Part shown: positions 19,318 to 29,121 of the stretch, piece after piece
Position numbering within the stretch: position 1 is the first letter of the stretch
Layout of the letters: every line of letters begins with the position of its first letter
NCBI RefSeq assembly: GCF_001556105.1
Contig: NZ_LSIF01000060.1
Location: forward strand, 22,483-86,482
Direction: 5' to 3'
DNA from: Pseudoxanthomonas mexicana
GTDB lineage: Bacteria > Pseudomonadota > Gammaproteobacteria > Xanthomonadales > Xanthomonadaceae
DNA length: 64,000 bases
Notes under the pieces: model-generated
What the model saw: the letters and a program-made list of their open reading frames with translations, nothing else
Told to the model about the DNA's origin: nothing
Databases searched by the model: none
Translations under genes and position numbers: made by a program

Positions 19318-20196
19318 TCAAGGCGCACGGCTTGCACGCACGCTGAGCCACGCGCCGCTCAGCAGCAGCACGATCGCGACGGCCTGGATCCAGTGCGCCT
19401 GCGCACGACCCGAGGCCACCAGCAACAGCGTCGACAGAAGTGGCGCAAGATAGGACAGGCTGCCGAGCAACGCGATGTCGCCGCGCTTCGTACCGTGATC
19501 CCACAGCCAGAACGCAGCGCCTACCGGACCGACGCCCATGAGTATCAGCACGAGCCACTGGCCGCGGGTGGGAACGACGGTTTGCTCGCTTAGCAGATGG
19601 ACGATGGCACCCGACAAGGCAACGCCGGCACAGGCCACGGTGATGGCGGCCGTGGGCACGTCGACATATCGGCGATTCAGTACGGAATACAGCGACCAGA
19701 TCAGCGCGGCACCCAGCGCGGCGAGGTAACCCGGCACATGGGCGGGATCGACCTCCAGGCCGCGGCCACGGGTGACCAGCAGGACCGCGGCGACCAATCC
19801 CAGCGTGGTGCCCAGCCATTGGCCCGGCCGCACCGCGACGCCGCCGAAGAGGCCTGCGAACACCACGATCAGCAGCGGCCACATGTAGTTCAGCAGGTTG
19901 GCTTCCACGGCCGGCGCGCGCTTCAGCGCGATGAAGTAGAGCGCGTGGTAACCGAACAGCGCGAGCGTGGACAGCGCGAAGGCAGGCAGCGGCTGACGGA
20001 GCTCGCGCCAGCCCGCTGCACCGCGCAGCGTTGCGCGGACCAGGCCCAGGAAGGCCGCGATGCCGAAGCCGATCGCCAGCACCTGGAACGGCGGCAGGTT
20101 GCCCGTGGCCGTGGTCAGCAGTGCGAGCGACGCCCACAGCAGGATCGCGACCAGCCCGACCAGCGTGGCCCGTCGCTGTGCGGCGGCGTCGCTCAC
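19318..20196 (-). CDS. EamA/DMT family exporter (YddG-like)
   Basis: A 292-residue inner-membrane protein with about ten hydrophobic helices forming two EamA repeats; [14 protein letters not shown] and [13 protein letters not shown] resemble the aromatic amino acid exporter YddG branch. The start is GTG at 20196, overlapping the mtnC stop (GTGA), so it is translationally coupled to methionine salvage. Export of an amino acid or by-product of that pathway is an inference from context. Confidence 0.8.
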   Translation of the reverse strand: MSDAAAQRRATLVGLVAILLWASLALLTTATGNLPPFQVLAIGFGIAAFLGLVRATLRGAAGWRELRQPLPAFALSTLALFGYHALYFIALKRAPAVEANLLNYMWPLLIVVFAGLFGGVAVRPGQWLGTTLGLVAAVLLVTRGRGLEVDPAHVPGYLAALGAALIWSLYSVLNRRYVDVPTAAITVACAGVALSGAIVHLLSEQTVVPTRGQWLVLILMGVGPVGAAFWLWDHGTKRGDIALLGSLSYLAPLLSTLLLVASGRAQAHWIQAVAIVLLLSGAWLSVRASRAP

Positions 20197-20891
20197 GCGA
20201 GTGGGATGGTCGCGAACGATTCGACGCGTGCGTGGCCGCGCGCCGCGTCGCCGGTACGCGGCTGCGGATAGTCGTCCAGCCGGTCCACCAACTGCGTCTG
20301 CAGGCCGGTTTCGCGCGCGGCGTCCAGTTCCTCGACCACATCGGACAGGAACAGGATGCGCTCCGGCGCGATGCCGATCCGGTCCGCGATCGCGAGGTAG
20401 CTGCCGGCCTCGCGCTTGCCACCGATCTCGGTGTCGAACCAGCCGGAAAACAGCGGCGTCAGGTCGCCGGCATCGCTATGGCCGAAGAACAGCTTCTGCG
20501 CCGGCACCGAGCCGGACGAGTACACGTAGAGCGGGTAGCCTTGCGCATGCCATTCGCGCAGCGCGGGCGCGGCATCGGGGTAGATGTGCGCGGTGAAATC
20601 GGCGTCGCGGTAGCCGGCCTCCCAGATCAGGCCCTGCAGCGCCTTCAGTGCCGTGTGCTTGCGGTCCTGGTCGATCCAGCCCTGCAGTGTCTCGACGATG
20701 ACATCGTCGCTGCAGATGCTGCCGTACTCGGTGGCGACGGCATCCAGCCAGCGGCGCACGTCCGGCTCCTGGCCGTGCTCGCGCACGAAGCCGGGCAGGG
20801 CACGGCGCGCATACGGGAACAGCACGTCCTTCACGAACGAGATGCTGCTGGTGGTGCCTTCGATATCGGTGAGGATGGCGGAAACGGGCAT
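20193..20891 (-). CDS. mtnC: Enolase-phosphatase E1
   Basis: A 232-residue HAD enzyme that enolises and dephosphorylates 2,3-diketo-5-methylthiopentyl-1-phosphate in methionine salvage. The nucleophile motif is [11 protein letters not shown] (Asp9, Glu11), with [18 protein letters not shown] in the middle and [12 protein letters not shown] as motif 4. The start gives the standard length. It sits between mtnD upstream and the exporter downstream. Confidence 0.93.
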   Translation of the reverse strand: MPVSAILTDIEGTTSSISFVKDVLFPYARRALPGFVREHGQEPDVRRWLDAVATEYGSICSDDVIVETLQGWIDQDRKHTALKALQGLIWEAGYRDADFTAHIYPDAAPALREWHAQGYPLYVYSSGSVPAQKLFFGHSDAGDLTPLFSGWFDTEIGGKREAGSYLAIADRIGIAPERILFLSDVVEELDAARETGLQTQLVDRLDDYPQPRTGDAARGHARVESFATIPLA

Positions 20892-20923
20892 TGCGCGGAT
20901 TCTTCGGAGAGGAGGACGCGGGC

Positions 20924-21484
20924 TCAGTGCCCGTCGGTGAGGCCTTCGTAGCGCGGGAATGCTTGCGCCAGCGTGGTGCCGGTGAAATGGCCCACCCAGC
21001 CATCCGGCTCGGTGAAGAAGCGGATGGCCACGAAGCTCGGCTCCGGTCCCATGTCGAACCAGTGCAGCGTGCTGTCGGGCACGCCGATCAGGTCGTCCTG
21101 CACGCATTCGACCTCGTACACCTTGTCGTCCACGTGCAGCGTGAACAGTCCCGATCCGGCGACGAAGAAGCGCACTTCGTCCTCCTTGTGGAAATGCTCG
21201 TCGAGGAACTTCGCGCGCATCGCCTCGCGCTGCGGATTGTCCGGCGCAATGCTGACCACGTCGACGGTCTTGAAGCCGCGCTCGGCGACCAGCCGGTCGA
21301 TGTCGGTCCGGTACGCATCGATCACGTCTTCCGCCGGCGCACCGGGCGCGATCGCCTTGGTGGCTTTCCAGCGTTCGAAGGTCACGCCGAGCTTCTTCAG
21401 TTCGGTGGCGATGAAGTCGGGGTCGTAACTGGCGAACTCCGGCGTGGCCGGGTCGGATTCCTTGAAGATGCGCAGGCGGCTCAT
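20924..21484 (-). CDS. mtnD: Acireductone dioxygenase
   Basis: A 186-residue cupin dioxygenase that cleaves acireductone in methionine salvage, yielding the keto acid precursor of methionine with Fe, or an off-pathway product with Ni. Metal ligands are His97, His99 and Glu103 in [13 protein letters not shown] and His141 in STLHWFDMG. The order mtnB-mtnD-mtnC is conserved. A palindrome at the mtnB stop lies 80 bases upstream. Confidence 0.93.
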   Translation of the reverse strand: MSRLRIFKESDPATPEFASYDPDFIATELKKLGVTFERWKATKAIAPGAPAEDVIDAYRTDIDRLVAERGFKTVDVVSIAPDNPQREAMRAKFLDEHFHKEDEVRFFVAGSGLFTLHVDDKVYEVECVQDDLIGVPDSTLHWFDMGPEPSFVAIRFFTEPDGWVGHFTGTTLAQAFPRYEGLTDGH

Positions 21485-21563
21485 GGCGATGGCGTGAGGC
21501 GGCGAGGGGGACGCTAGGGTAGCAAACCCGGTCGCTGCGCCTGTTGCAGAATCGGAACGCAGC

Positions 21564-21580
21564 GATAACCGCCGGTTATC
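21564..21580. other. Short palindrome across the mtnB stop codon
   Basis: GATAACC-GCC-GGTTATC, a 7-bp perfect stem, overlaps the TGA of mtnB on the minus strand. No T-tract follows in the transcription direction, so it is not a plain terminator. It could stabilise or partly end the mtnB message before mtnD. Confidence 0.4.
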
Positions 21581-22220
21581 AGCGCCGGCAGCCGAGCTTG
21601 CGCAGCTCCAGTTCGGCGGCGAACAGGAACTCGAACGCTTCCAGATGGCGGCGTGCGTCGGCCATGGTGCGGCCCCACGCATACAGGCCGTGGCCGTCGA
21701 TCAGGTAGCCCCACAAGGGCTGGCGGTCGAGCAGGGCGTCCACCTGCGCGGCCAGCGTTGGCATGTCCTGCGTGTTGGCGAACACGGGCACGTCGATGGC
21801 CATCTCGTGCGTGCTGTTGCCGTGGAAGGCCTTCAGCAGTTCGAAGCCCTCCAGGCGGACGTGGCCGGCGCCGGCGAACAGGCGGGATGCCACGGTCTGC
21901 ACCAGCGAATGGGTGTGCAGCACGCAGCCGATCTCGGGGTAGCGGTGGTACAGCTGCGTGTGCAGCAGCGTTTCCGCCGACGGACGATGGTCGCTGCCGA
22001 CGGCCCGGCCGTCGAAGTCCACCACCATGATGTCCGCTTCCACCAGCCGGCCCTTGTCGCGGCCGGAGACGGTGATGGCGGCGTGCCGCTCATCCAGCCG
22101 CTGCGAGAAATTGCTGCTGGTGGCCGGCGTCCAGCCCAGCTGTGCCAGTTCGCGCACGTTGGAGATGATGGACTGCGCGCGGTCGCGCAACTGGTCGACG
22201 TCGAAGGGCAGGGTGTTCAT
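21579..22220 (-). CDS. mtnB: Methylthioribulose-1-phosphate dehydratase
   Basis: A 213-residue class II aldolase-fold enzyme that dehydrates methylthioribulose 1-phosphate in methionine salvage. The metal-binding pair is in [11 protein letters not shown], with a further conserved segment [13 protein letters not shown] and the C-terminal [12 protein letters not shown] carrying the last His. It is the first gene of the salvage operon mtnB-mtnD-mtnC-exporter; mtnA is not in the window. It follows an APC permease gene on the same strand by 27 bases. Confidence 0.92.
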   Translation of the reverse strand: MNTLPFDVDQLRDRAQSIISNVRELAQLGWTPATSSNFSQRLDERHAAITVSGRDKGRLVEADIMVVDFDGRAVGSDHRPSAETLLHTQLYHRYPEIGCVLHTHSLVQTVASRLFAGAGHVRLEGFELLKAFHGNSTHEMAIDVPVFANTQDMPTLAAQVDALLDRQPLWGYLIDGHGLYAWGRTMADARRHLEAFEFLFAAELELRKLGCRR

Positions 22221-22247
22221 GCCCGCCAGTTTACCGCCTGCACCGGC

Positions 22248-23549
22248 TCATGGCCCCGGCGCCGCCGGACGTCGTGCGAATCCCCTGTACGCGGCCAGCG
22301 CCAGCAAGGCGATGACGATGCCGCCGACCAGCGTCTTGACCGGTGTCGAATACACCAGCAGGCCGCAGGCCAGCAGCGCGCCCATGCCGACGAGGCGGTC
22401 GCTGCGCGACGCGGGCCGCGCCGGCGTACCCAGCATCAGGCTGAGCGCGGCGGCGACGTAGGCCATCACCACCAGCGTCACCACCATGTTGATGATGGTT
22501 TCGAACTGGCCGGAGACCGTGGGCGACAGCGTCAGCACCGCCAGCACCGTCATCGACAGCGTGATGATCAGCAGCCCCCAGCCCGCCGATCCGTTCGCGC
22601 GCAGGCGACCGAAGATGGCTGGCAGGAAGCCGCGTTGCGCGGCGCGTGCGCCGGACTCGCCGGTTACCAGCATCCAGCCGCCCAGCGTGCCGGTGGCCTT
22701 CAGGGCCGCGGCGGCGGCGATGACCGGAATGGCCCATTCGCCGAACATGCGCCCGGCCACGAGTGCGAACGGCGCACCCGAATCGGCCAGTTCGGCGGCG
22801 GGCACGATGCCCATCATCAGCACCGACGATGCCAGGTAGACCAGGCCCGCGATGACGATGCCGCCCATCGTGGCGATGGGCACGTTGCGGGCCGGGTCAC
22901 GCACCACGCCGGCGACCATCGCGCCGGTTTCCAGGCCGACGAAGGCCCAGAAGATCGGCGCCAGCGAGCCGAACACCACGTGCGCATCGGATTCGCCGGA
23001 GACGTTCCATGCCGCCTGGTAGATTCCGGCATCGAAGCTGCCCCAGCCCCAGATCAGGATCGCGGCGACCGGCAGCAGGCCCAGCACCACGCACAGCGAC
23101 TGGAAGCGCGCGATCGCACGCGGGCCGAACAGGTTCAGCGCAAACATCAGCCAGATCAGCGCGATCTGGCCCAGCACGCGCGTCATCGCGCCATCGCCGA
23201 CCGGCAGCAGCAGCGCGAGGTAACCGAACGCGGCCACCGCGATGGCGTTGTTGCCGATCCACGACGAGATCCAGTACAGCGTGGCCGCCAGGAAACCCAT
23301 GTCGCGGCCCAGCGCCGGTCGCACGTAGTCGTCCGGGCAGTCCAGCTTCGGGTAGTCGCGCACCAGGCGTGCGAACGTGGCGCCCAGCAGCACCGCCAGC
23401 ACCGTGGCCAGCAGCCAGCTCAGCGCGGTCACGCCGCCCGAGCGCGCCAGCGTGGCGGGCAGCAGGAAGAAGCCGGAGCCGATCATGTTGTTGGCGACGG
23501 AGAAGGTCGCCAGGACCGGGCCGATCTTGCGGGGCATTGCGTCGGACAT
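22248..23549 (-). CDS. APC-superfamily amino acid permease/antiporter
   Basis: A 433-residue inner-membrane transporter with about 12 helices. The N-terminal GPVLATFSVANNMIGSGFFL carries the family GSG substrate-contacting motif, and FGSLAPIFWAFVGLETGAMV the helix 6 region, similar to AdiC/PotE-type exchangers. I chose the ATG at 23549 because the longer reading would start inside the hairpin at 23597-23620. Substrate cannot be assigned from sequence alone; an amino acid or its amine is likely. Confidence 0.85.
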   Translation of the reverse strand: MSDAMPRKIGPVLATFSVANNMIGSGFFLLPATLARSGGVTALSWLLATVLAVLLGATFARLVRDYPKLDCPDDYVRPALGRDMGFLAATLYWISSWIGNNAIAVAAFGYLALLLPVGDGAMTRVLGQIALIWLMFALNLFGPRAIARFQSLCVVLGLLPVAAILIWGWGSFDAGIYQAAWNVSGESDAHVVFGSLAPIFWAFVGLETGAMVAGVVRDPARNVPIATMGGIVIAGLVYLASSVLMMGIVPAAELADSGAPFALVAGRMFGEWAIPVIAAAAALKATGTLGGWMLVTGESGARAAQRGFLPAIFGRLRANGSAGWGLLIITLSMTVLAVLTLSPTVSGQFETIINMVVTLVVMAYVAAALSLMLGTPARPASRSDRLVGMGALLACGLLVYSTPVKTLVGGIVIALLALAAYRGFARRPAAPGP

Positions 23550-23596
23550 GCGGTTGTTGTCGAAGGCAGGGACGGATTTACCCGTGCCCAAACGAA

Positions 23597-23620
23597 GGAT
23601 GGCGCGTTTCCGCGCCATCC
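23597..23620 (-). terminator. Hairpin between the two permease genes
   Basis: A perfect 10-bp stem GGATGGCGCG / CGCGCCATCC with a 4-base loop, 20 bases after the stop of the upstream permease on the minus strand. The following TTCGTTTG is only weakly T-rich, so termination may be partial. Confidence 0.6.
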
Positions 23621-23639
23621 GGGAGTGCCTCAGCCGTTG

Positions 23640-25178
23640 TCAGGCCTGGGGACCTTCGTGGAACGGCGGCTCGGGATCGATGCGCGGGCCGCCATCGGGG
23701 CCCTTGTCGCCACGACCCAGGTCACTGTGCCGGTAGCCGTATGCCCAGTAGATGATCAGGCCCAGGATCGCCCAGCCGAAGAACAGGCCGATGGTGTACA
23801 TCGACAGGTTCAGGAACAGCAGCAGGCAGCCGGCGATCGCCAGCGGGCAGATCAGCCACACCATCGGCGTGCGGAACGGACGGTGGCGGAGCGGGTCGCG
23901 CTTGCGCAGGATCAGCACGGCCGCGGCGACGGCCATGAACGCGAACAGCGTGCCCGAGTTGGAGATGTCGGCCAGGATGCCGACCGGGAACAGCGCGGCG
24001 AACACGGCCACGAATGCGCCGGTGATCATCGTCACCACGTGCGGGGTGTGGAACTTCGGGTGCACCTTCGACAGGATCGGCGGCAGCAGGCCGTCGCGCG
24101 ACATGGTGAAGAAGATGCGGGTCTGGCCGTACAGCATCATCAGGATCACCGACGGCAGCGCCAGCGCGGCGGCCATGCCGATCGCGTTGCCGATGCCGGC
24201 GAAGCCCATCACCTTCAACACGTGGGCCAGCGGCTCCTTGCTGCAGACCAGGGCGTCATTGCCGACGCAAGCGGCCGCGAGTTCGGGCGTGCCCGGGTGG
24301 AAGGCCACGCCGTTGCCGTCGAACATCGGCTGTGCGCCGATGGCGCCGACCGCGCCGTAGCTGACCAGCATGTAGAAGACGGTGCACACCGCCAGCGAAC
24401 CGATCAGGCCGATCGGGATGTTGCGGTTCGGATTCTTGGTTTCCTCGGCGGCGGTGGAGACCGCGTCGAAGCCGACGTAGGCGAAGAAGATGGAAGCTGC
24501 CGCGCCCAGCACGCCGATGCCGCCCATGGGGCTGCCCCAGCCGGTCGGGAAGAACGGTTCGAAGTTGGCGTCCTGCGCCGCGGGGACCGCGATCGCGATG
24601 AAGACGGTCAGCGCGACGACCTTGATCAGCACCAGGATGGCGTTGACCTTGGCCGACTTCGACGTGCCGATCACCAGCAGGCCGGTCACGGCGAGCGCGA
24701 TGCAGAACGCCAGCAGGTTGAAGCTGCCGCCGTCCATGGGGCCGCTCTGCAGCGCCCGTGGAAGCTCCCACCCCGCGCTGTTCAGCAGACCGTTGACGTA
24801 GCCCGACCAGCCGACCGAGACGGCACCGGCCGCGACGGCGTACTCCAGCACGAGTGCCCAGCCGACCGTCCAGGCGATCGCTTCGCCCAGAACGCCGTAC
24901 GTATAGGTGTAGGCCGAGCCGGAGACCGGCACCATCGAGGCCAGTTCGGAGTAGGCCAGTGCCGCGAGGCCGCAGACGACGGCGGCGATCACGAACGCGA
25001 TCATCATGCCGGGGCCGGCCTTCTGGCCCGCTTCGGCGGTGAGGACGAAAATGCCGGTGCCGATGATGGCGCCGATGCCCAGCATCGTCAGTTGGAAGCC
25101 GCCCAGCTGGCGTTTGAGCGCCTTCTTTTCAGCCGTTTCAAGAATTTTGTCGAGCGGCTTGACGCGCCAAAAGAGCAT
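23640..25178 (-). CDS. APC-family amino acid permease (CAT/YfnA type)
   Basis: A 512-residue permease with 12 or more membrane helices. LTMLGIGAIIGTGIFVLTAE is the helix 1 motif of the cationic amino acid transporter group, and SIFFAYVGFDAVSTAAEETK its helix 6 and following loop. The N-terminal MLFWRVKPLDKILETAEKK is the cytosolic lead typical of this group, and the C-terminus is a short acidic tail. A separate hairpin lies between it and the next permease, so the two may be independently transcribed. Confidence 0.87.
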   Translation of the reverse strand: MLFWRVKPLDKILETAEKKALKRQLGGFQLTMLGIGAIIGTGIFVLTAEAGQKAGPGMMIAFVIAAVVCGLAALAYSELASMVPVSGSAYTYTYGVLGEAIAWTVGWALVLEYAVAAGAVSVGWSGYVNGLLNSAGWELPRALQSGPMDGGSFNLLAFCIALAVTGLLVIGTSKSAKVNAILVLIKVVALTVFIAIAVPAAQDANFEPFFPTGWGSPMGGIGVLGAAASIFFAYVGFDAVSTAAEETKNPNRNIPIGLIGSLAVCTVFYMLVSYGAVGAIGAQPMFDGNGVAFHPGTPELAAACVGNDALVCSKEPLAHVLKVMGFAGIGNAIGMAAALALPSVILMMLYGQTRIFFTMSRDGLLPPILSKVHPKFHTPHVVTMITGAFVAVFAALFPVGILADISNSGTLFAFMAVAAAVLILRKRDPLRHRPFRTPMVWLICPLAIAGCLLLFLNLSMYTIGLFFGWAILGLIIYWAYGYRHSDLGRGDKGPDGGPRIDPEPPFHEGPQA

Positions 25179-25335
25179 CGTGTGGTCCCCATGTCTGAAC
25201 GGCTGTGCCCTGCCTGGCGGCAGGGGATTGATCCGCCGTACCTTGCCAAACCGGCCACTTGTTCACAAGCGGGACTGCAACATGGCAAGCGATAATGTCG
25301 GGCCACGTTCGGACCAACCAGAAAAAATCTCTGCC

Positions 25336-25881
25336 ATGTCAGCCGCTTACAGCGATCTTCGGGGTCATATCATCGATTACGCCCGCCGTTGGCCTGCCGA
25401 ACGCGAGGTGGCCGGGCAGTTCCTGGCGCTGCTGGACGATCCGGCCGATCCGTTCGTGCGCGAGCGGTTGGAGGGTCACCTGACCGGTGGCGTGTGGCTG
25501 GTCAGTGGTGATGGCCGGCGCATCCTGATGACGCACCACCGCAAGCTCGACCGCTGGTTGCAGCTGGGCGGGCATGCCGATGGCGACACCGACATGGCGC
25601 GCGTGGCCCTGAAGGAGGCGGAAGAAGAGTCCGGCCTGGTCGATCTGTGCGTCGAGGGCGGGATCTTCGACCTGGACCGCCACTGGATTCCCGAGCGCAA
25701 GGACGTCCCCGGCCACTGGCACTACGACGTGCGCTACGTGGTCCGCGCGACCGGCAGCGAGGACTATGCGGTCAGCGAGGAGTCGCTGGACCTGGCCTGG
25801 CGCGATATCGCACCGATGGTCGACGACGCCGATGTGTCGATCAGCCGGATGGCCCGCAAATGGCTGGCGCGCAACGCGTAG
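25336..25881 (+). CDS. NUDIX hydrolase
   Basis: A 181-residue hydrolase expected to cleave a nucleoside diphosphate linked to another group. The NUDIX box reads GGHADGDTDMARVALKEAEE with ESGL: the catalytic KEAEEES core is present, but the first Glu of the motif is Thr and the Arg is Lys, which is seen in one subgroup. I chose the ATG at 25336 over 25282 because the codons between them lose GC third-position bias. It is divergent from the permease and converges on serA. Confidence 0.8.
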   Translation: MSAAYSDLRGHIIDYARRWPAEREVAGQFLALLDDPADPFVRERLEGHLTGGVWLVSGDGRRILMTHHRKLDRWLQLGGHADGDTDMARVALKEAEEESGLVDLCVEGGIFDLDRHWIPERKDVPGHWHYDVRYVVRATGSEDYAVSEESLDLAWRDIAPMVDDADVSISRMARKWLARNA

Positions 25882-25911
25882 GGCAGACCCAGGCCCGCCG
25901 TTCTCCGTGCG

Positions 25912-27153
25912 TCAGTACAGCACGCGCACCCGCAGCGTGCCGTCGATCGCCGCCATCGCATCGCGCAGGCTGGCGGTCTGCTCCTCGTCGGCGGTCACGT
26001 CGATGACCACGTAGCCGACCTTCGGGTCGGTGCGCAGGAACTGGCCGTCGATGTTGATGCCACGGTCGCGGAAGATGTCGTTGATCTGCGACAGCACGCC
26101 GGGCACGTTGCGGTGGATATGCAGGATGCGGCGGCTGCCGTCGTGGCCGGGCAGCGTCACCTCGGGGAAGTTCACCGACGACAGCGTGCTGCCGTTGTCG
26201 CTGTAGCGCACCAGCTTGGCCGCCACTTCGATGCCGATGTTGTCCTGCGCTTCCAGCGTGCTGCCGCCGACGTGCGGGGTGAGGATGACGTTGTCGAGGC
26301 CGCGCAGTGGCGACTCGAACACGTCCGCATTGCCCTTGGGCTCCAGCGGGAACACGTCGACCGCGGCGCCGCCGATCTTGCCCGACTTCAGCGCGTCGGC
26401 CAGCGCGTCGATGTCGACCACGGTGCCGCGCGATGCGTTGATCAGGTGCGCGCCGGGCTTCATCCGCGCGATCTGGGGGGCGCCGAACATGTCCTTGGTC
26501 GCCGCCGTCTCCGGCACGTGCAGCGTCACCACGTCGCTCTGCGCCAGCAGGTCGTCCAGGCTCACGGCCGAGCGGGCATTGCCGAGCGACAGCTTGGTCT
26601 CGATGTCGTGGAAGAGCACCTGCATGCCCAACGCTTCGGCCAGCACGCCGACCTGGGTGCCGATGTGGCCGTAACCGATGATGCCCAGCGTCTTGCCGCG
26701 CACCTCGTGGCTGCCGGCCGCCGACTTGCTCCAGCCGCCGCGATGGCATTCGGCGTTCTTCTGCGGGACGCCGCGCATCAGCAGGATGGCCTGCGCGATG
26801 ACCAGCTCGGCGACGCTGCGGGTATTGGAGTAGGGCGCATTGAAGACCGGGATGCCGGCCAGTTCCGCCGCGTCCAGGTCCACCTGGTTGGTGCCGATGC
26901 AGAAGCAGCCCACCGCGATCAGGCGGCGCGCCTGCGCCAGCACATCCTCGCTCAGGTGGGTGCGCGAACGGATGCCGACGATGTGCGCCTCGGCGATGCG
27001 GCGCTTCAGCTCGTCTTCCGGCAGCGACTTCTCGTGGAACTCGATCTGCGAATAGCCGGCCGCGCGGAATGTCTCCACGGCCGTCTGGCTGACCCCTTCC
27101 AGCAACAGCACGCGGATGTCCTGCTTCGGGTACGAGGTCTTCTTGATCGACAT
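25912..27153 (-). CDS. serA: D-3-phosphoglycerate dehydrogenase
   Basis: A 413-residue NAD enzyme, first step of serine synthesis. Catalytic Arg, Glu and His are expected in NASRGTVVDIDAL, the following helix and NVILTPHVGGST. The nucleotide-binding motif is LGIIGYGHIGTQVG. A C-terminal ACT domain (about 340-413, HRNVPGVLSQINDIFRDRGI) gives serine feedback inhibition. It is divergent from the D-2-hydroxyglutarate dehydrogenase gene; known coupling uses 2-oxoglutarate as hydride acceptor to pull the reaction forward. Confidence 0.93.
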   Translation of the reverse strand: MSIKKTSYPKQDIRVLLLEGVSQTAVETFRAAGYSQIEFHEKSLPEDELKRRIAEAHIVGIRSRTHLSEDVLAQARRLIAVGCFCIGTNQVDLDAAELAGIPVFNAPYSNTRSVAELVIAQAILLMRGVPQKNAECHRGGWSKSAAGSHEVRGKTLGIIGYGHIGTQVGVLAEALGMQVLFHDIETKLSLGNARSAVSLDDLLAQSDVVTLHVPETAATKDMFGAPQIARMKPGAHLINASRGTVVDIDALADALKSGKIGGAAVDVFPLEPKGNADVFESPLRGLDNVILTPHVGGSTLEAQDNIGIEVAAKLVRYSDNGSTLSSVNFPEVTLPGHDGSRRILHIHRNVPGVLSQINDIFRDRGINIDGQFLRTDPKVGYVVIDVTADEEQTASLRDAMAAIDGTLRVRVLY

Positions 27154-27344
27154 TGCCGGAAAGGTCGCAGCGGAGGGGAAAGGGCCGTCACTATGCCAGA
27201 TGGACGACATCGATGGTGCGGCGCGCCATGGAAAACTCCGATGCGGTTTTCCGCCTTGGTTGCCCATGAAACCAAGGCGCATATCGGCTGGACGCCGCAC
27301 GGCATCGCTGGCACGCTGGGCGCCCCCGAAAATCCTGCCGAGCA

Positions 27345-28733
27345 ATGAGCGATCCGCGCCTGGAAGCCCTGCTGCACGCCGCACCGGCGCTGCGTTTGAA
27401 GACCGATCCTGCCGATCTCGAACACTACGGCCGTGACTGGACCCGCCGCTGGACGCCGTCACCGCTTGCGATCGCATTGCCGGCCTCGGTCGAGGAGGTG
27501 CAGGCCGTCGTGCGCTGGGCGAACGAGCACCGCATTGCCGTCGTGCCGTCGGGCGGACGTACCGGCCTGTCCGGCGGCGCCGTCGCGGCGAACGGCGAGC
27601 TGGTACTGAGCCTGGAGCGCATGAACCAGGCGCTGGATTTCAATGCCGTGGACCGCACGCTGACCGTGCAGGCCGGCATGCCGCTGGAGGCCGTGCACAA
27701 TGCGGCGCGCGACCATGGCCTGGTGTATCCGGTGGATTTCGCCGCACGCGGCTCCTGCGCGATCGGCGGCAACATCGCCACCAATGCGGGCGGCATCCGC
27801 GTGATCCGCTACGGCAACACGCGCGAGTGGATCGCCGGCCTGAAAGTCGTCACCGGTGCGGGCGATGTGCTGGAACTCAACAAGGCGCTGATCAAGAACT
27901 CCAGTGGTTACGACCTGCGCCATTTGTGGATCGGCTCGGAAGGAACGCTGGGCATCGTCGTCGAGGCGACCGTCCGGCTGACCGATCCACCGCCGCCGAC
28001 CAACGTCATGCTGCTGGCGCTGCCCTCGTTCGAGGTGCTGATGCAGGTGTTCGCGGCGTTCCGCGAACGCCTGCAACTGGAGGCGTTCGAGTTCTTCACC
28101 GACCGCGCGCTGGAGCACGTGCTGGCGCATGGCGCGCACAAGCCGTTCGACGAAGTCCATCCGTACTACGTGGTGACGGAATTCGCGATCGGCGACGAGG
28201 CGAAGGAAGCGGCCGCGATGGCGGCGTTCGAGGCCTGCATGGAGCAGGACTGGGTCAGCGACGGCGTGATCAGCCAGTCCGATGCGCAGGCCGCGCAGCT
28301 GTGGCGCCTGCGCGAGGGCATCACCGAGTCGCTGGCGCGCTACGTGCCCTACAAGAACGACGTGTCGGTCCGCATTTCGGCGATGCCGGCCTTCCTGGCC
28401 GAGACGCAGGCGCTGCTGGGCGAGGCGTATCCGCAATTCGACGTGGTCTGGTTCGGCCACATCGGCGACGGCAACCTGCACATCAACGTGCTCAAGCCCG
28501 ACGGCATGGAGAATGCGGAGTTCGTGACCCAGTGCGAACAGGTCACCAAGCTGCTGGCGGCGTCACTCAAGCGTCACCACGGCAGCATCTCGGCCGAACA
28601 CGGCATCGGGCTGGTGAAGAAGGGTTACCTGGAAAGCACGCGCAGCGCCGACGAAATCGCGGTGATGCGCGGCATCAAGCAGGTGCTGGACCCGAACGGA
28701 CTGATGAATCCGGGCAAGCTGTTCGACAGCTGA
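27345..28733 (+). CDS. D-2-hydroxyglutarate dehydrogenase (FAD-binding)
   Basis: A 462-residue flavoenzyme of the VAO/GlcD family. FAD is bound through PSGGRTGLSGGAVA and CAIGGNIATNAGGIRVI; the C-terminal part contains VWFGHIGDGNLHINVL and EHGIGLVKKGYLES, expected to bind the metal and the product carboxylate. It is oriented away from serA, with 191 bases between the starts. In Pseudomonas stutzeri such a pair was shown to couple: SerA makes D-2-hydroxyglutarate and this enzyme returns it to 2-oxoglutarate, feeding electrons to the respiratory chain. Confidence 0.88.
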   Translation: MSDPRLEALLHAAPALRLKTDPADLEHYGRDWTRRWTPSPLAIALPASVEEVQAVVRWANEHRIAVVPSGGRTGLSGGAVAANGELVLSLERMNQALDFNAVDRTLTVQAGMPLEAVHNAARDHGLVYPVDFAARGSCAIGGNIATNAGGIRVIRYGNTREWIAGLKVVTGAGDVLELNKALIKNSSGYDLRHLWIGSEGTLGIVVEATVRLTDPPPPTNVMLLALPSFEVLMQVFAAFRERLQLEAFEFFTDRALEHVLAHGAHKPFDEVHPYYVVTEFAIGDEAKEAAAMAAFEACMEQDWVSDGVISQSDAQAAQLWRLREGITESLARYVPYKNDVSVRISAMPAFLAETQALLGEAYPQFDVVWFGHIGDGNLHINVLKPDGMENAEFVTQCEQVTKLLAASLKRHHGSISAEHGIGLVKKGYLESTRSADEIAVMRGIKQVLDPNGLMNPGKLFDS

Positions 28734-28821
28734 CAATACCGCCGGATTCAGCCTCGTGGCGTCGATTGCGGGTAGTCTTTGCGCACCGCGCCGACCACGG
28801 CGTTCCCCCGTTTGGATTCCC

Positions 28822-29121
28822 ATGTCTCGATTGATCCTGGCCGGCGTGTTGCTGGCGTTCTCCGTGCCGGTGTTCGCCGGCAGCTTCGCCGGCTCATCCG
28901 CCGGCGCGTCTTCGGCCGGTTCGTCGGCATCGTCCGACAGTTCGTCCGGCGACGACAAGATCGTCGTGCAGGCGCGTGAAGATGCGGCGAGCTTCGTCGC
29001 CAGCGACGGCCGCATCCGTGGCGCGCAACTGGAAGCCGCACTTCGCCACCTGCGCGAGCAGGACGAAGCCGCGCGCAAGGCCAGCGACATGCAGCTGGCG
29101 CAGGCCATCCTGGCCCGCTGA
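28822..29121 (+). CDS. DUF2388 family exported protein
   Basis: A 99-residue small protein with a signal peptide (MSRLILAGVLLAFSVPVFAG) and a Gly/Ser-rich segment up to about residue 45. The conserved C-terminal part has DDKIVVQAREDAASFVASDG and RGAQLEAALRHLR, characteristic of DUF2388. Function unknown. Its stop overlaps the ATG of the next gene (TGATG), so the two are translated together. DUF2388 proteins often sit beside DUF4105 genes. Confidence 0.8.
   Translation: MSRLILAGVLLAFSVPVFAGSFAGSSAGASSAGSSASSDSSSGDDKIVVQAREDAASFVASDGRIRGAQLEAALRHLREQDEAARKASDMQLAQAILAR

Noticed and set aside
21645..25295. A 1216-codon open reading on the plus strand
   Set aside because: It runs antisense to mtnB and both permease genes, is rich in His, Gln, Arg and Asp, and has no family-like motif; this is the usual shadow in high-GC DNA.
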